Shown here in pieces: positions 1 through 40,100 of a DNA stretch of 64,000 nt. The DNA lies in the NCBI GenBank assembly GCA_033675545.1, contig JAWDGP010006922.1, positions 1,229,501-1,293,500 on the forward strand, read 5' to 3'. Each line of letters begins with the position of its first letter. The first letter of the stretch is position 1. Under the pieces are notes generated by a model. The model was not told where the DNA came from. It made no database searches and worked only from the letters and a program-made list of their open reading frames with translations. This DNA comes from Elysia crispata. Lineage: Eukaryota > Mollusca > Gastropoda > Plakobranchidae. Made by a program: the position numbers and the translations under genes.

Positions 1-88
1 CAACTTCCTAACTTATTAATTTGATTTACCGATGTTCCAAGTTGAGATCATGAAATTAAATATTGGAGTCTTAATTGTTTCTGAACAG

Positions 89-27880
<27,792 letters not shown>

Positions 27881-28765
27881 TTCATCTTATTTTTCTATAC
27901 TTATATAATTATATCTTCACTGATGTTTATATTCTTATATGTGTAATTTAAGCTAATGCAAAAAAAATCAATGCAGGCATTGCCATATTAATAGCCTGAA
28001 ACAAAGACTTGTGTATAAGGATATATTGAAAGTTTCATACTTTATATGATAAAAGTATAATTTTTTACATGAAGAAAGTAAATTTCCACTATGGATGGAT
28101 GATTGTGTACTGCTATGATTTCATCACTAAATCACTTTTTATACATTAATCTTTACTTCAATTCAATTGTTTTGAGTGTGAATTCTATGAGTGCAAAAAA
28201 AACAAGTTTTATAATTATAAGTCATTGTCGATAAGCTTGTATGAATTATTGAATATTAAATCGTTCAGTGTAGGTTTTAGGATTTCTATGACCATTTACA
28301 ATTTGCTTTACATATATATAATTTTTTATTAAAATGTAATCAGTTATCTAATTAGATAAAATGTTTTTATGTATTTGTTGATAGTCATAAGACTTATTTA
28401 CTATTGCCATTTATGTTTCTCTTATCAGTTGTAGACACTGGACTAAACCATCTTTTATTCCCACCAAAAAAGAATATTTCGATTATTATATATGGAGAGA
28501 AAAATTTTCAGGTGATTTAGATTTCTCAAAGAAATATATGCCATTAAATCTAGGTTAGCAAACATTATACAATGCTACAGTACAACAATCATGACTCTTT
28601 TTGTCAAGTCTGACAATGCAGCTTAAGGAGGAAGAGAATATAAGGCGTATGGATACATATGTATTTTAAATTTTACATAATGCTGTTTGCATACTTTTGT
28701 GATTATAAGTATTAAGATGTAAATTCCTTTTTTATAAATAAAATATTTGGAGATCTTTCATGCTG
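27881..28765 (+). other. USH2A: usherin 3' untranslated region (inferred extent)
   Basis: AT-rich sequence after the stop with no coding frame. The end is inferred from the AATAAA at 28737 followed by a T-rich tract. A second AATAAA at 28871 could extend it. Confidence 0.55.
28737..28742 (+). terminator. Polyadenylation signal AATAAA, probable 3' end of usherin transcript
   Basis: AATAAA about 860 nt after the stop, with a GTTTTAGTTG plus poly-T stretch 25-40 nt downstream, as expected for a cleavage-stimulation region. Another AATAAA lies at 28871-28876. Confidence 0.5.
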
Positions 28766-30154
28766 TTTTAGTTGTTTTTTTTTTTCATTTTGATGAAAGT
28801 CTGTTACAATAGGTCTAACCTAGTCATACACATATACATGAGATATTGAGTCTACTTTTAGCATGAAGAGAATAAAGGTAACATTTCTAGGTTTCTTTTA
28901 TTCAATAGTTTGTGGTGTATATAAAATATTGGCTTTATTGGACATCTAAAAAATAATAAAGCCTTTCAAGAGTCTAGTACTTTGCTAACAGAAGTGCTCA
29001 AGCAGTTTATAACTAAACTACTTATGCAGGCCTTTACAAACGAGAAACTTTTTAGCTCACAGAGGAATAGACGCGTTGTGAATATTGTTCAGATTGAGGA
29101 GAGAAAAGAACAAATAAATGCATTCTGAATGAACTTTAAGTTGAGTAAAAAAATTAGCAGATTTCGACAAAATAGAATTCACCTACATTAACTTGAAGTC
29201 ACTCTTCAAATTAAATAGCTGTGATATTAAAAGAAAATGTTGTGTGTCATTACTTTCTTTCAATTCCTTTTGGCAACATCATGATTACTGCTACTACTCA
29301 CATTTATTCTGTTATAACATAGCTATTTTTAGCATTATTTATATCCTTATTAAGAGGGTGATAATGATGGTGATGGAGATGGGGAAGATGATGATAATGA
29401 CGACGACGACGATGATAATCATGATGAGGATGAAGTGATAAGAATAGAGTTTAAGGAGAGCAATGTGATGATAAGAAATGGGATATTTTTCTTTTTCTTT
29501 TTTTTTTTCTTTTTTTTTTTAATTTAATATAATTGTTTTCCTATTATGAACTCTCATGTATAAGCAGTATAATAGATCACGGTCAACAATGGCAGAACTT
29601 TGCAGTATCCGTCTTTTCAACAACTCGCACAATTTCCTGTGTTTTTCTTGTTGTTGTTTTTTTTAGTTTAATTTTACTTTTTTTCCTCTGCATGAAAAAG
29701 ATAATTAAGATGATGTTTAAAAAAAGAGGGAAAAAAACAACTCCTCTATTCGTATCGTGGATCTGCCTTTTCACTATTTAATATTTTGAATGGTTTAAAT
29801 CCATTATAAAAATGGGTGATTGGCGACGGCATAAGCCATAAGTAATACTGGTATATTAAAGCAGCAGGTTTTGATTATTTTAAACGTTGACAATGAATCC
29901 TATTTAAAAAACCAACAAGTATAGATATGAAATGTCTGCTTCTAAAAGAATTCCTAAATTTTCAAGTTCAATTTATTAATTCATTTGAGATACAACCACC
30001 CGCCACCCCCCCCCCCCCAAAAAAAAAAAAAAAAAAAAACACCCCACCCTGAGAAAATGACCATCACTAAAACCTTTGCACCGACTTCTGTAAAAGGTGG
30101 TACATCCGTTTTAGACAATCCACTGAACATTGTGCACTCTTGATGAAGGCAGCA

Positions 30155-30460
30155 ATGAATGTTGGCAGAAGAAAGATGTCATCCATCTTTGAAAACTGGT
30201 CAAAGTCAGAGATACGAGCTTTAACTAGATTTCTCCCTGCTAAAGGCAACTTGCCAACAAAGATTCAGTATGAAACTGTTTCTGTTTATGGTAACTATAT
30301 CATAAGCAAAAACAAGTTTACCAGCGGTACATCATGTTCATGACAGTATAGTTAGGTCTTTATTCTAAAGGGCAGTGGCTGTCCCAAATCATCCTAGGCG
30401 AAAGCATCGCTCGCGTTGATCATTTGATGCGCGAAGGCAGGCGATACATAATACAGAATT
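30155..30460 (+). pseudogene. Degraded mariner/Mos1-type transposase N-terminal fragment
   Basis: One frame holds WSKSEIRALTRFLPAKG followed by YETVSVYGNY, resembling the helix-turn-helix start of mariner transposases (typically ...EIRAVIKFF..KG...). After stops and a frame change, ESIARVDHLMREGRR near 30405-30446 resembles the following linker (ARVDHLVREDRR type). No DDD catalytic domain is visible. The similarity is from memory of the family, not a search. Confidence 0.45.
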
Positions 30461-32100
30461 TGTGAATTATCTTGATCTTCCGAAGATCAAATACTTTATG
30501 AAGAACTATGACGCCGGAAAGTGTCGACACATTGGGTGCCTAAACAAATGACAGTGGCTAATCATAGTTATCACTAATTTTATTCTTCGATGTTAAAAAT
30601 CAGAAATTTCCAGTGAAGCATGAACCGTGGATGGAATGCGAGAGATTAGAATCTTGATATTTACATCTTGCAATGACAAGGTAGTGAGTTCAAAGAGTAT
30701 CACTTTAAGGGACTGATGACTCTGCCTTTACGATGCCGTATATTGGAAAATTTTAATTCACCCAGATCTAAGAGAAATAATTGCGTACACCGTAATCTCT
30801 TTGACAAAAGTGGTCTTTTTCTAGACGACGTCATCTTGAAAATTATCATTGATTTTCCAAGGACAAAGATGTGACTGGAGATACAACCTCTGAGGTTAAA
30901 AAAACTCGTTTTGTTGGGATGAAGGAATGGGAGTCTTTCCATTTTTGTTTTATTTCACAATAGATCATGATAATTTTTCTGTTGAAAATATTATTTTACA
31001 GTTATTCTTTATGTTTTAAGGTTCCGGTGATCCCCCCCCCTCCCCGGGTTCTCAGCGTTTAAAACTCTCAAGTTGAGAGCGTTCAGTGTATTGTGTGCGA
31101 TAGTATAACTGGTAAAACGAAGAGAAAGGGGTAGGGCGCATTTGAGGCAACTAAAATTTGATCAAGAACGTTTATAAACTTCTGCCCTATCTTTTGTTGT
31201 CCGTGTTTAATGCTGACCATTTCACAGAAATTTGTGATTTTTTAAAAATTATTTTTACTTTCTGCCAGCTTTGTCATGCTGTTAGAAACTGCCTAGAAAA
31301 TCAGAGAATATAGAAGCTTGAATGATCCCATTTATGTGAGGATGGAGGTTATTTTATTAATGACACTTTTGTCAATATACCTGTGTATTCTTGGATGCTT
31401 TTCCATATCCTCACTCGTAATTCAGATTTAGTTTTTATGTCGCCATAAGCTAATTGGTGAGGTAAAAAAAAAGTTAACTGCATTCACTGCTGTTTGATTC
31501 AATATGACCAGTGCCGCGCATGAGTGGTCTTGTTTCAGGTTAGAATTTTAGAAGACATTTTTGGCAGCTCACTTAAGATGGTGAGATGGCATTAACTCTT
31601 CCTCTCCGTGATTTATGGCGAGCCGAAGGAGTAATCTGCCGACCGCAAGTTGTTCTATTTTAACAGTTGAACTTTTCACATTCATTGAAAGGGATAGTAA
31701 AGTGATAGAATGTAGAACCAGAGTGCTGATATTTGAACGAGTGGAAGCGGCTAAGTTATTGAGTCATGGATTGACTGATTGGTTGGTTGGACGGCATGTA
31801 CTATGGTTAGTTATTAATTGACATAATCTGCCCAATACAAATTGATCAAACCATTGCCCACACCAAATTTGCCCTCTTGCGGCAAGATGGGCTAGTGAGT
31901 GGGGTATAAGGCTGGACTACCTAGCCTATCCTTAAGCCACTGACAAGAGAACGTGCACAGTGAGCCATTACAAAATATGACCGTGTTACTAGAGTATACA
32001 CAAGGAGGTCTCCAGTTCCCATTTCCTTTTGAATACTTTTAATTAATTAGATATTCGTTTTCAATAAGTTTATCGCGCGATATGCGCTAGCGGCATTCCC

Positions 32101-32117
32101 CCCCCACACACACACAC

Positions 32118-32189
<72 letters not shown>

Positions 32190-32192
32190 CCC

Positions 32193-32262
<70 letters not shown>
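32101..32262 (+). repeat. (CA)n-(CT)n microsatellite
   Basis: A short CA run followed by about 140 bp of CT repeats with a C-rich interruption at 32187-32192. The Arg-Glu open frames on the minus strand are artefacts. Confidence 0.97.
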
Positions 32263-32263
<1 letters not shown>

Positions 32264-32310
32264 AGAAACAATATTTAGTGATGGCACACTTTAATTATTG
32301 TACCGGTAGC

Positions 32311-32972
<662 letters not shown>

Positions 32973-33119
32973 GAATAATAATAATTATAATGATAATCGA
33001 AATTACAATCATCAAGCGAATACTCATAGTAAAACTGATTATAAACTTTAAGTCATTACAATGCAGATGATTAAAAAAAATATTCATAATCATAAAATTA
33101 TAACCTACAATATCGAAGA

Positions 33120-33245
33120 ATGTATGTATTTATGAATGTTTGTATGTATGTATGTATGTATGTATGTATGTATGCATGTATGTATTTATGAATGTATGTA
33201 TTTATAGAACCATCTATCTATCTATCTGTCTATCTATTTATATCT
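33120..33245 (+). repeat. (TGTA)n and (TCTA)n tetranucleotide repeats
   Basis: TATG/TGTA units with TTTATGAA interruptions, then a TCTA run. Confidence 0.9.
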
Positions 33246-33850
33246 CTCTCCATATACATACACACACGTTCAACGTATCCCGTGTGAAAAGTAGAATGCA
33301 TCGAAATTAAAAGTGGTAAAATAAGTTTGAAATTTTCTTAAATTTCTTTCAGCAGTAAGACAAATTCTTTGTACAAGAGAAACTATTTTTAAAAGAAACA
33401 CTTGCATTATTCAAGCAAGTCATCTCTTTTGATGGCATAAATAGATGATGTTCAATAGCAATTTCCATATACGAGGGGCATTGTGGAGAAGGCCATACCT
33501 TAAAAAGATTTAGATTGGTTCCTGATGCTTCTAAGATTAAGGAGTTACCACACGAGTGTGCGCTATTCTAGTTTGGTGCAGATTAATAAAAATCCCACTA
33601 GTATTGGGGTGCAGAATTAAGAATTTAACTTATCATACAGCACCGTACACTTGTGATCAATACGTTGAGCAATCGGTTGCCAGTTAAACGCTTTCAAAAG
33701 TCGCTACGGTTCTTTTTATTTCATCATCATCATATCCCTCTCATTTTTCTTCACATCCTCATTTGTGAAACGAAACACACAGGCAGCAGATTTCTAGATT
33801 TTTTAGACCTCCGTTTCTTAACAAAATAGGGTTTTATTTCGTATCAGCAT

Positions 33851-34026
33851 AAGAAAAGGTCATACTTTTTATCATACAAGCGTGCGTGTGGTAGTTTATT
33901 TTGGCAGCCATATTGAGATTACAGGAGACTGACGCGTTCATGCAAGCTACCACAATTACTTGTTAAATTTTACTGTTTTTGCCAAATTTTTACGCTTTTT
34001 TTTTCATTGTACATTTAATTCCGACA
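33851..34026 (+). promoter_or_regulatory. Probable 5' UTR/promoter-proximal region of the hnRNP U-like gene
   Basis: The sequence immediately upstream of the start codon. A GCCATATT at 33907-33914 fits the reverse of the YY1-type core AANATGGC that is common near start sites of housekeeping genes. No TATA box is evident. The transcription start cannot be placed from sequence alone. Confidence 0.25.
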
Positions 34027-34156
34027 ATGAGTGATATAGACCCCGAAAAGCTCAAGGTTGCTGAGTTACGAGATGAACTAAAAGCTAGAGGACTCGATAC
34101 GAAAGGCAACAAAGCTGCGCTTGTTGCAAGACTGAAGGAAGCATTGGAATCTGCCG
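34027..34156 (+). CDS. HNRNPUL1: hnRNP U-like exon H1: start codon and SAP domain
   Basis: The ATG at 34027 (context CCGACAATGA) starts [20 protein letters not shown], and a [15 protein letters not shown] helix pair follows, a textbook SAP DNA-binding motif. Donor GTAGGT. An in-frame ATG-like start at 33979 would add residues with no SAP-family support. Confidence 0.92.
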
Positions 34157-37100
34157 GTAGGTCCCTAGAATTTAAATTTCAAATAACATCAGGATCAGTG
34201 CTAGATCTTAATCTAATAAAAGTGCAAGAAAGAGATGTTATTTTTACGAATATAGCAGGAGTTTCGATCGAGATGCATAATATCTTGAATCGTACAGACA
34301 GCTTATAAGAAATAGACTATTCCGGATTATATTTGAGAAGGCCAATTTTGATAAAAAATTTCTCGTCTGCCTAAAAAAAACCCAACTTGTGCAATATATC
34401 TAACGTTAGAATAAGATTAGAAAAATATATTATAAAATCGTAGAGGCTAGCTGATTACTCTAATCTAGATCTAGATCTAGTAAAAGTAGATTACTCTAAT
34501 CTAGATCTAGATCTAGTAAAAGTCAATTATTGTACCTCAAATCCAGTTATTATTAGTAACTAATATTACTATAATTTAGTATACCGTATTCGCTCCAATA
34601 GTAGCGCCGGGCGCGTGAAAATGAAGAGGGGGGGTGCGTCTAATGGAATGTTTTGGATGACTTTCTTCAAAGACAAAGTGCCGCCGTTTCCGCCGTCGCC
34701 GCCCTCCCCCCCTAGTTAGTTTTAGAGTGCCATGGTTGGGTTACATTGGAATTCGGCCTAGGCCACGTGGTCAGAGACCAAGCCTATTGTATAATTCTCT
34801 CATTCGCTCACCGCACGTTTCGTTCCGTTCTTGTCATTTCCTCTTCAAATTGCTTTGCAATCAACATGTCAACAACAAAACGATCATTCGATACTGCTTT
34901 CAAATTGAAAGTGGTAAAAGCTGCAGAGGATCACAGCAAACACTATGCTGCCAAGCTTTTTAATGTGAACAGGAGGAGGGTACAGGAGTGGTGTGCGCAA
35001 AAGGAAAAGTTGCAGAGTCTAACACAAAATGGTCGGCCAAGTGATGCAAAGCGTCGTAGACTGCAAGGTGGTGGCAGAAAGTGCATTAACGAGGACATAG
35101 ACAATGCAGTATTACATTGGCTTCAAGAGCGACGTGAAGCTGGAGTGAGAGTGACTGGCAAAGCGCGAGATCGTGAGGAAGAGCTTCAAAAAGTGTGGCA
35201 TCTCCTGCTCACTGGATGGGAGTGAGGACCACCTCTTCAACGAGGACGATGATGGTGATTTCGAGGGATTTAACCCCCTGGAGACCAGCTTGGCCGATGA
35301 CAACCTAGCCAACAGTACATCTGCTGTTGACACCCGCCAACTTGTCCTCAGTGAGGAAAGTGAAGAAAGCGACGCGTCATTCAAGTCCGATGACTACGAG
35401 GACTGCAATAGTCCAGGACATTAACCTCAGACGCCTTAGTACTGACTTTGACATCCCCAATTTGAGATGACAATTGCAGTATCATAGTCATTCATTGTTT
35501 ACATGTGTTGTCTGTTGTTATCATCAGATCTATCGCTTAATAAATGTTTTGAGTTTGAGTTTAATAAGAATCTTTTGTTCTCGAAAGTGGTGTTTTTTAA
35601 GTGTTGCTTGGATGGGAAGGGGGGGGGGGCGTTTATTAGAGATGGCGCTACTAATGGAGGGAATACGGTAAATATAATCCATTTTTCTATGTTTAGAATT
35701 AGGTTAAAACACAAATGCTAGCAGATAACACTTACAATTGATTAGTTAGCAAGGAAAGAGAAATTAATCTTATTTTAATAAAGATTCCTTGGAAGACAAA
35801 TTGTTTAGGGAAAAAAATGTCAGTTAAAATAATAATATGAGGTGGTGATGGATAGATCTAGATCTAGATTCAAGATTGAATGTGCGCCACGAAAGAAAGC
35901 CATTTGGTTTCTGGTTCAAAGGGGTACTTTCAACTTTGGTCTTTATAATCAAGAAACTAATGTCAGCATGTTATGTAAGTTGTTGTGTATCATCATTTAT
36001 TATTCCAGGGCTGTCCAGAGCTATGAAATTTGAAAAATTAAATTCGGGGCAGATGTTGGCTAATTTTTGGAGGTCTAGATTCTAGAACTATTTCTACTGT
36101 CTGACTTATTGCCAAGCGCCAAGATCAAGATAATGAACTGGAGAAGTTTGTACTCTCTGGGAATTTGGAAAAAAATAGAACAAGGGATACCAAGGATTAC
36201 AATTTTACAAACTTTTAACAATAGATTTAGCATTACTCCCAATAGTCTCTCAAGACAGGAAACTAGTCAGCACTTATCAATAAATAGGGAAACAAGATAG
36301 CGCTTAAACATGGTTGTAGTGCGAGGTTGGACATGATTTTTCTTGATTGCGTAAAGAAGTGACACCTTGGAACTTAAATATGTAGAGAAATCAAGTAAGC
36401 CTATATGTAGTTAAATATTATATTAATGCCTGTGCTAAAATTGACGGTAAACACTGATGATAAGTAGGAAATCTCATTGGATCTAATGCAATTTGATCTA
36501 AGTCAACCTCTAAAATAAAGAAATGAAAATATAATTTACCAAAACCATGGCAAAAGGCTTAAACAATTATTTTTTAACTTTAACATAATTTTTTTTTTTT
36601 CTAATTGCAACAAATAAATATTGGTATGTTTTTTCATGTAACATTATTTTCATCAGCTGAAGAAGATGTGGAGCAAGTAGAAGCGGAAGAAGAACCTGAA
36701 GAATTAGAAGCACCAGAGGAAGCAGAACAAGATTATGAAATACAAGAAGTGCAAGATGAGGATGAGGAGGAAGAAGAGACAGCTCAGTTGGAAGAGGTAA
36801 TCATCTCAACAAATATCATTTCATTTAATTTTAAAAAATTAATAGTCTTTGATGCAGAAGTGTCTAGCTGCTGCTGGTCTCTGAGGAAAACAAGTTTTTA
36901 AAAATTAAAAGATTGAAATGTTCTAGAAAAGATTATTTTGAAGAGTTCCATCCAATAAAATGATCACATTTAAGTGCATTTGAGTTATAGCCAAAGCTGT
37001 GTGGGTTTTTGAATTATAAACATGAACAATGTGTAATGGCAATGAACAGAAACAGGGCAGAGTGTGCTCATCTTAAGTGTTGGTGTTAGACTAAAAGTGT

Positions 37101-40100
37101 GAAGTGTTGTCCATTTCATAAATGAAGCATGTTGTGTCTTTTTAAATAGGCATTTCTTCAATAATTTGGAAAAGATTAGGCAACTTTGACTCTGTGTTTT
37201 ATCTCTTTGAGTCAAACTTAGTTCATATAAATTTTAAAACCCTTTACACACTGATAGTGATATACGATGAAAGCATTTTTGATAAATAGATAAAAGATGA
37301 TCAACTGATCCATTTTGCAATGGAAATAATTTACACTCTACTAGATCCTATTGAATATTTGGAAAACTACTTTTATTTCTCTTAGGAAATTATGCATTGC
37401 AATTATTTATGTTTAAAACTTTAAGGTACGAAATTATCTCATTATGTCCTATATGTAATAATGTTTATTTTATTTTATTTTTTTTTACTATATCAGATAC
37501 TTTATTTTGCAAGGCGAAACATTCAACACACTGATTCTTTTCTTTGAGTTGTTCATTTTTTTTAGTATAATTAAAACAAGGTGGTTTACACATTTATCAA
37601 TAATTTAAATTAAGTATCCCCTGATCCAGGGAATCTAAAAGATGTAAAATAAATAGCTGATTCTGCATACACTGGCATTATTAAAACTTAGTCTTATTGT
37701 AAAAATTGTTACGCCACCTTTTAAAACTGTTCAGCAAATGGAAGCCAAACCAGTAAAGGGTTATGAAATGGTCAAGACTTCATTGGTTTTATTTTCAAAA
37801 CTAGACTGAATCGTCATGTCTGTGGGCATTGCCTGCTTGTAGATACACGAAAATGTTTTATTTATGGGTTACAAGCACTCATTATTGTATAAATCATTTC
37901 AGGATGTGCAGCTTGTAGATGAAGCCTCTATGGAAGCTGCTGAAGAAGAGCAGCCAGAACTGCAACAGGAAGAAGAAAACTTCCAGGCTGATGAGACCAA
38001 GGAGGAAAAAGCGGAAGCAATGCAAGAAGAGAATGGTCAGGAGACCAATGGGGATGCTGAAGAGGAGCCTCCAGTAGAGCTTGGAGATGAATTCCGAACA
38101 ATTGATGAAGCCACTGATGACACAGAAGATGGTATGTATCACTTTGAATCTTCTTGGTACCTCCATTTTTTTCCCTTTACATAGAGATAGAAAGAGATAT
38201 TTGTTTTTTTAGTTATCACAACCTGCTTTGTGTATGACAGAAAATAACAATTTGGCTTTTTGATCAACTATGTTTCTTTTAACCCTGTAGAGATTAGTCT
38301 CAACAGTTAACCCAGAGAGGGAAACTGTGAGATCACTGCTAATGGTGGACTGGGTTATAAAATTGTTATATTTTAATTTAAGCTCTTGCAATCAAGAAAT
38401 ATATTGAAACAAACAAAACAATTAGGGTTCTGAAAGGAGTATTGCCTTCTAATAGAGAGGTACATGTCATTGTCTCACATTATCAAGGTAGCACTAGCTG
38501 GAGAGTTAGCTTTTATGTTAAAACCAGAGGGTGCAGGCCATGTGAACTCTCTTTGTAAATGATTCAGAGTGTGGGTGACAAGTATATGAGATTTTGATAG
38601 CTTTAGGGCATTTGATGGCATGAATAGCTGAACCTTGGACCCTAAGTAGATATTCTGCCATATTTGTTGTTCAGATTTTGGTTTCTGGCTTAGTTTGGTC
38701 GATATTGGGAACATCTGGAAATAATCTGGTGTGTTGGTAGCACACCATACTTCTTGACACACGGAATGGAAGGTTCTTGTAAGATATGCTGTAGCCATAT
38801 TTTTTGCTCATTCACTTAATGAGCAAGGGTATGAAAAGGATAGCATGTCCCACTAATCAAAAGCATAAAGATATTGACAAGAGGTTGTTAACCAGTGTAG
38901 TGCAGGGCGCACAGCTACTGATGATAGCAAATCGTGAAGTCAAAAAGACCTTCTTAAAAAAAATAAAGAATAAACCTTAGCATAAAATGACAAGAAAGTT
39001 ACAAGTAATCCGAGATGATGAAAACAACAGATTCTCTGACATCTCTCTTATTTTTCCATATGCTCATGAAATTCATAGAGTTCCAGAGTTCCAATGAAAT
39101 GCATAACAAGTTTAATTTTTCCATTGAATATTGCAATCATTAAAATTTTTTTTTTTTCATTTTCTTTTTTAGGCAATACAGATAGGAAACGTAAAAGATC
39201 CCGCTCCCGTGACCGCCACCGCCGCTCCCGATCTCGTGAAAGACATAGAAGGAGCCATTCCCGTGAGCGTCGCCATGAAAGGCGACCATCACCCCCTCCA
39301 CGTAAAGTTGAAATGGATGACACTACTTGGGAAAGCTTGTCCACCTTTGTTCTTGACAGATGTAAGTAAAGACACCTATTATACAATAGTTGTAATTTTT
39401 TTTTTGTAAGTTACAAGTTACTTTGTTGAGAAATTAATATTATTTGTTACAAATTACATCATTTTCTTTTGGTTTTTGAAATCAAAAGGTTAAAGATTTC
39501 GAAATAATATTCTGAACACTTTTAGCTATTAGAACTGATTGCTTACTTTCATAAACAAAAAAAAAATTTTTAAGACATGTTTTGGACCAATATGGAAAGG
39601 ACTAATTCAATTGTTAGTTGTTTTATCTTGTTCCATGGGTTTTGGATTTTCATTGAACCTGATGTTCATGAAATACTTGTGAATATGACAATGCTAAAAA
39701 ATCATTAGCATTTGTTTTTGGTTGCTTTAGTTCTCATGCTTGTTTTTATTGGTTGCATGGATTTTCGTTTGAAATTCAAATTGCATTGTCTTTTGTATTT
39801 GAATTTTTGGGGCATTTTTTCTTCTATTTGAAGATGAGTCAGACTTAAATCTGCGATTTGATGACAACGGCATCAAAGCTCATCCTTTGACTGTTGATGG
39901 TTTTGCCTTCATGTGGTCAGGAGTTCGGGCCATGTATGGTGTCACTTCTGGCAAGGTTGCTTATGAAGTTAAGGTATGCATTCTTTTTTTTACTATCGCT
40001 TTCCACTTTTATTCCACATTGTTATTTAAATTTTCAGTAACTATTATTAGTTAGGTTGGTCTTTAAAAGTTTCAGATTTTACATTCAGCAATAACTTGAT

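Larger units (their letters stand above)
34157..36656 (+). other. hnRNP U-like intron 1
   Basis: Apart from the tandem duplication and the pogo-like element, it holds AT-rich sequence with several TCTAGATC motifs (35855, 36072) and no further coding sequence that I can support. Confidence 0.6.

Noticed and set aside
33470..33490. TACGAGGGGCATTG, resembling a mariner terminal repeat
   Set aside because: No inverted partner found in the window, and no transposase adjacent.
38475..38798. 107-codon minus-strand open frame in hnRNP U-like intron 3
   Set aside because: No recognisable domain, no splice or promoter support, and it lies wholly inside an intron.
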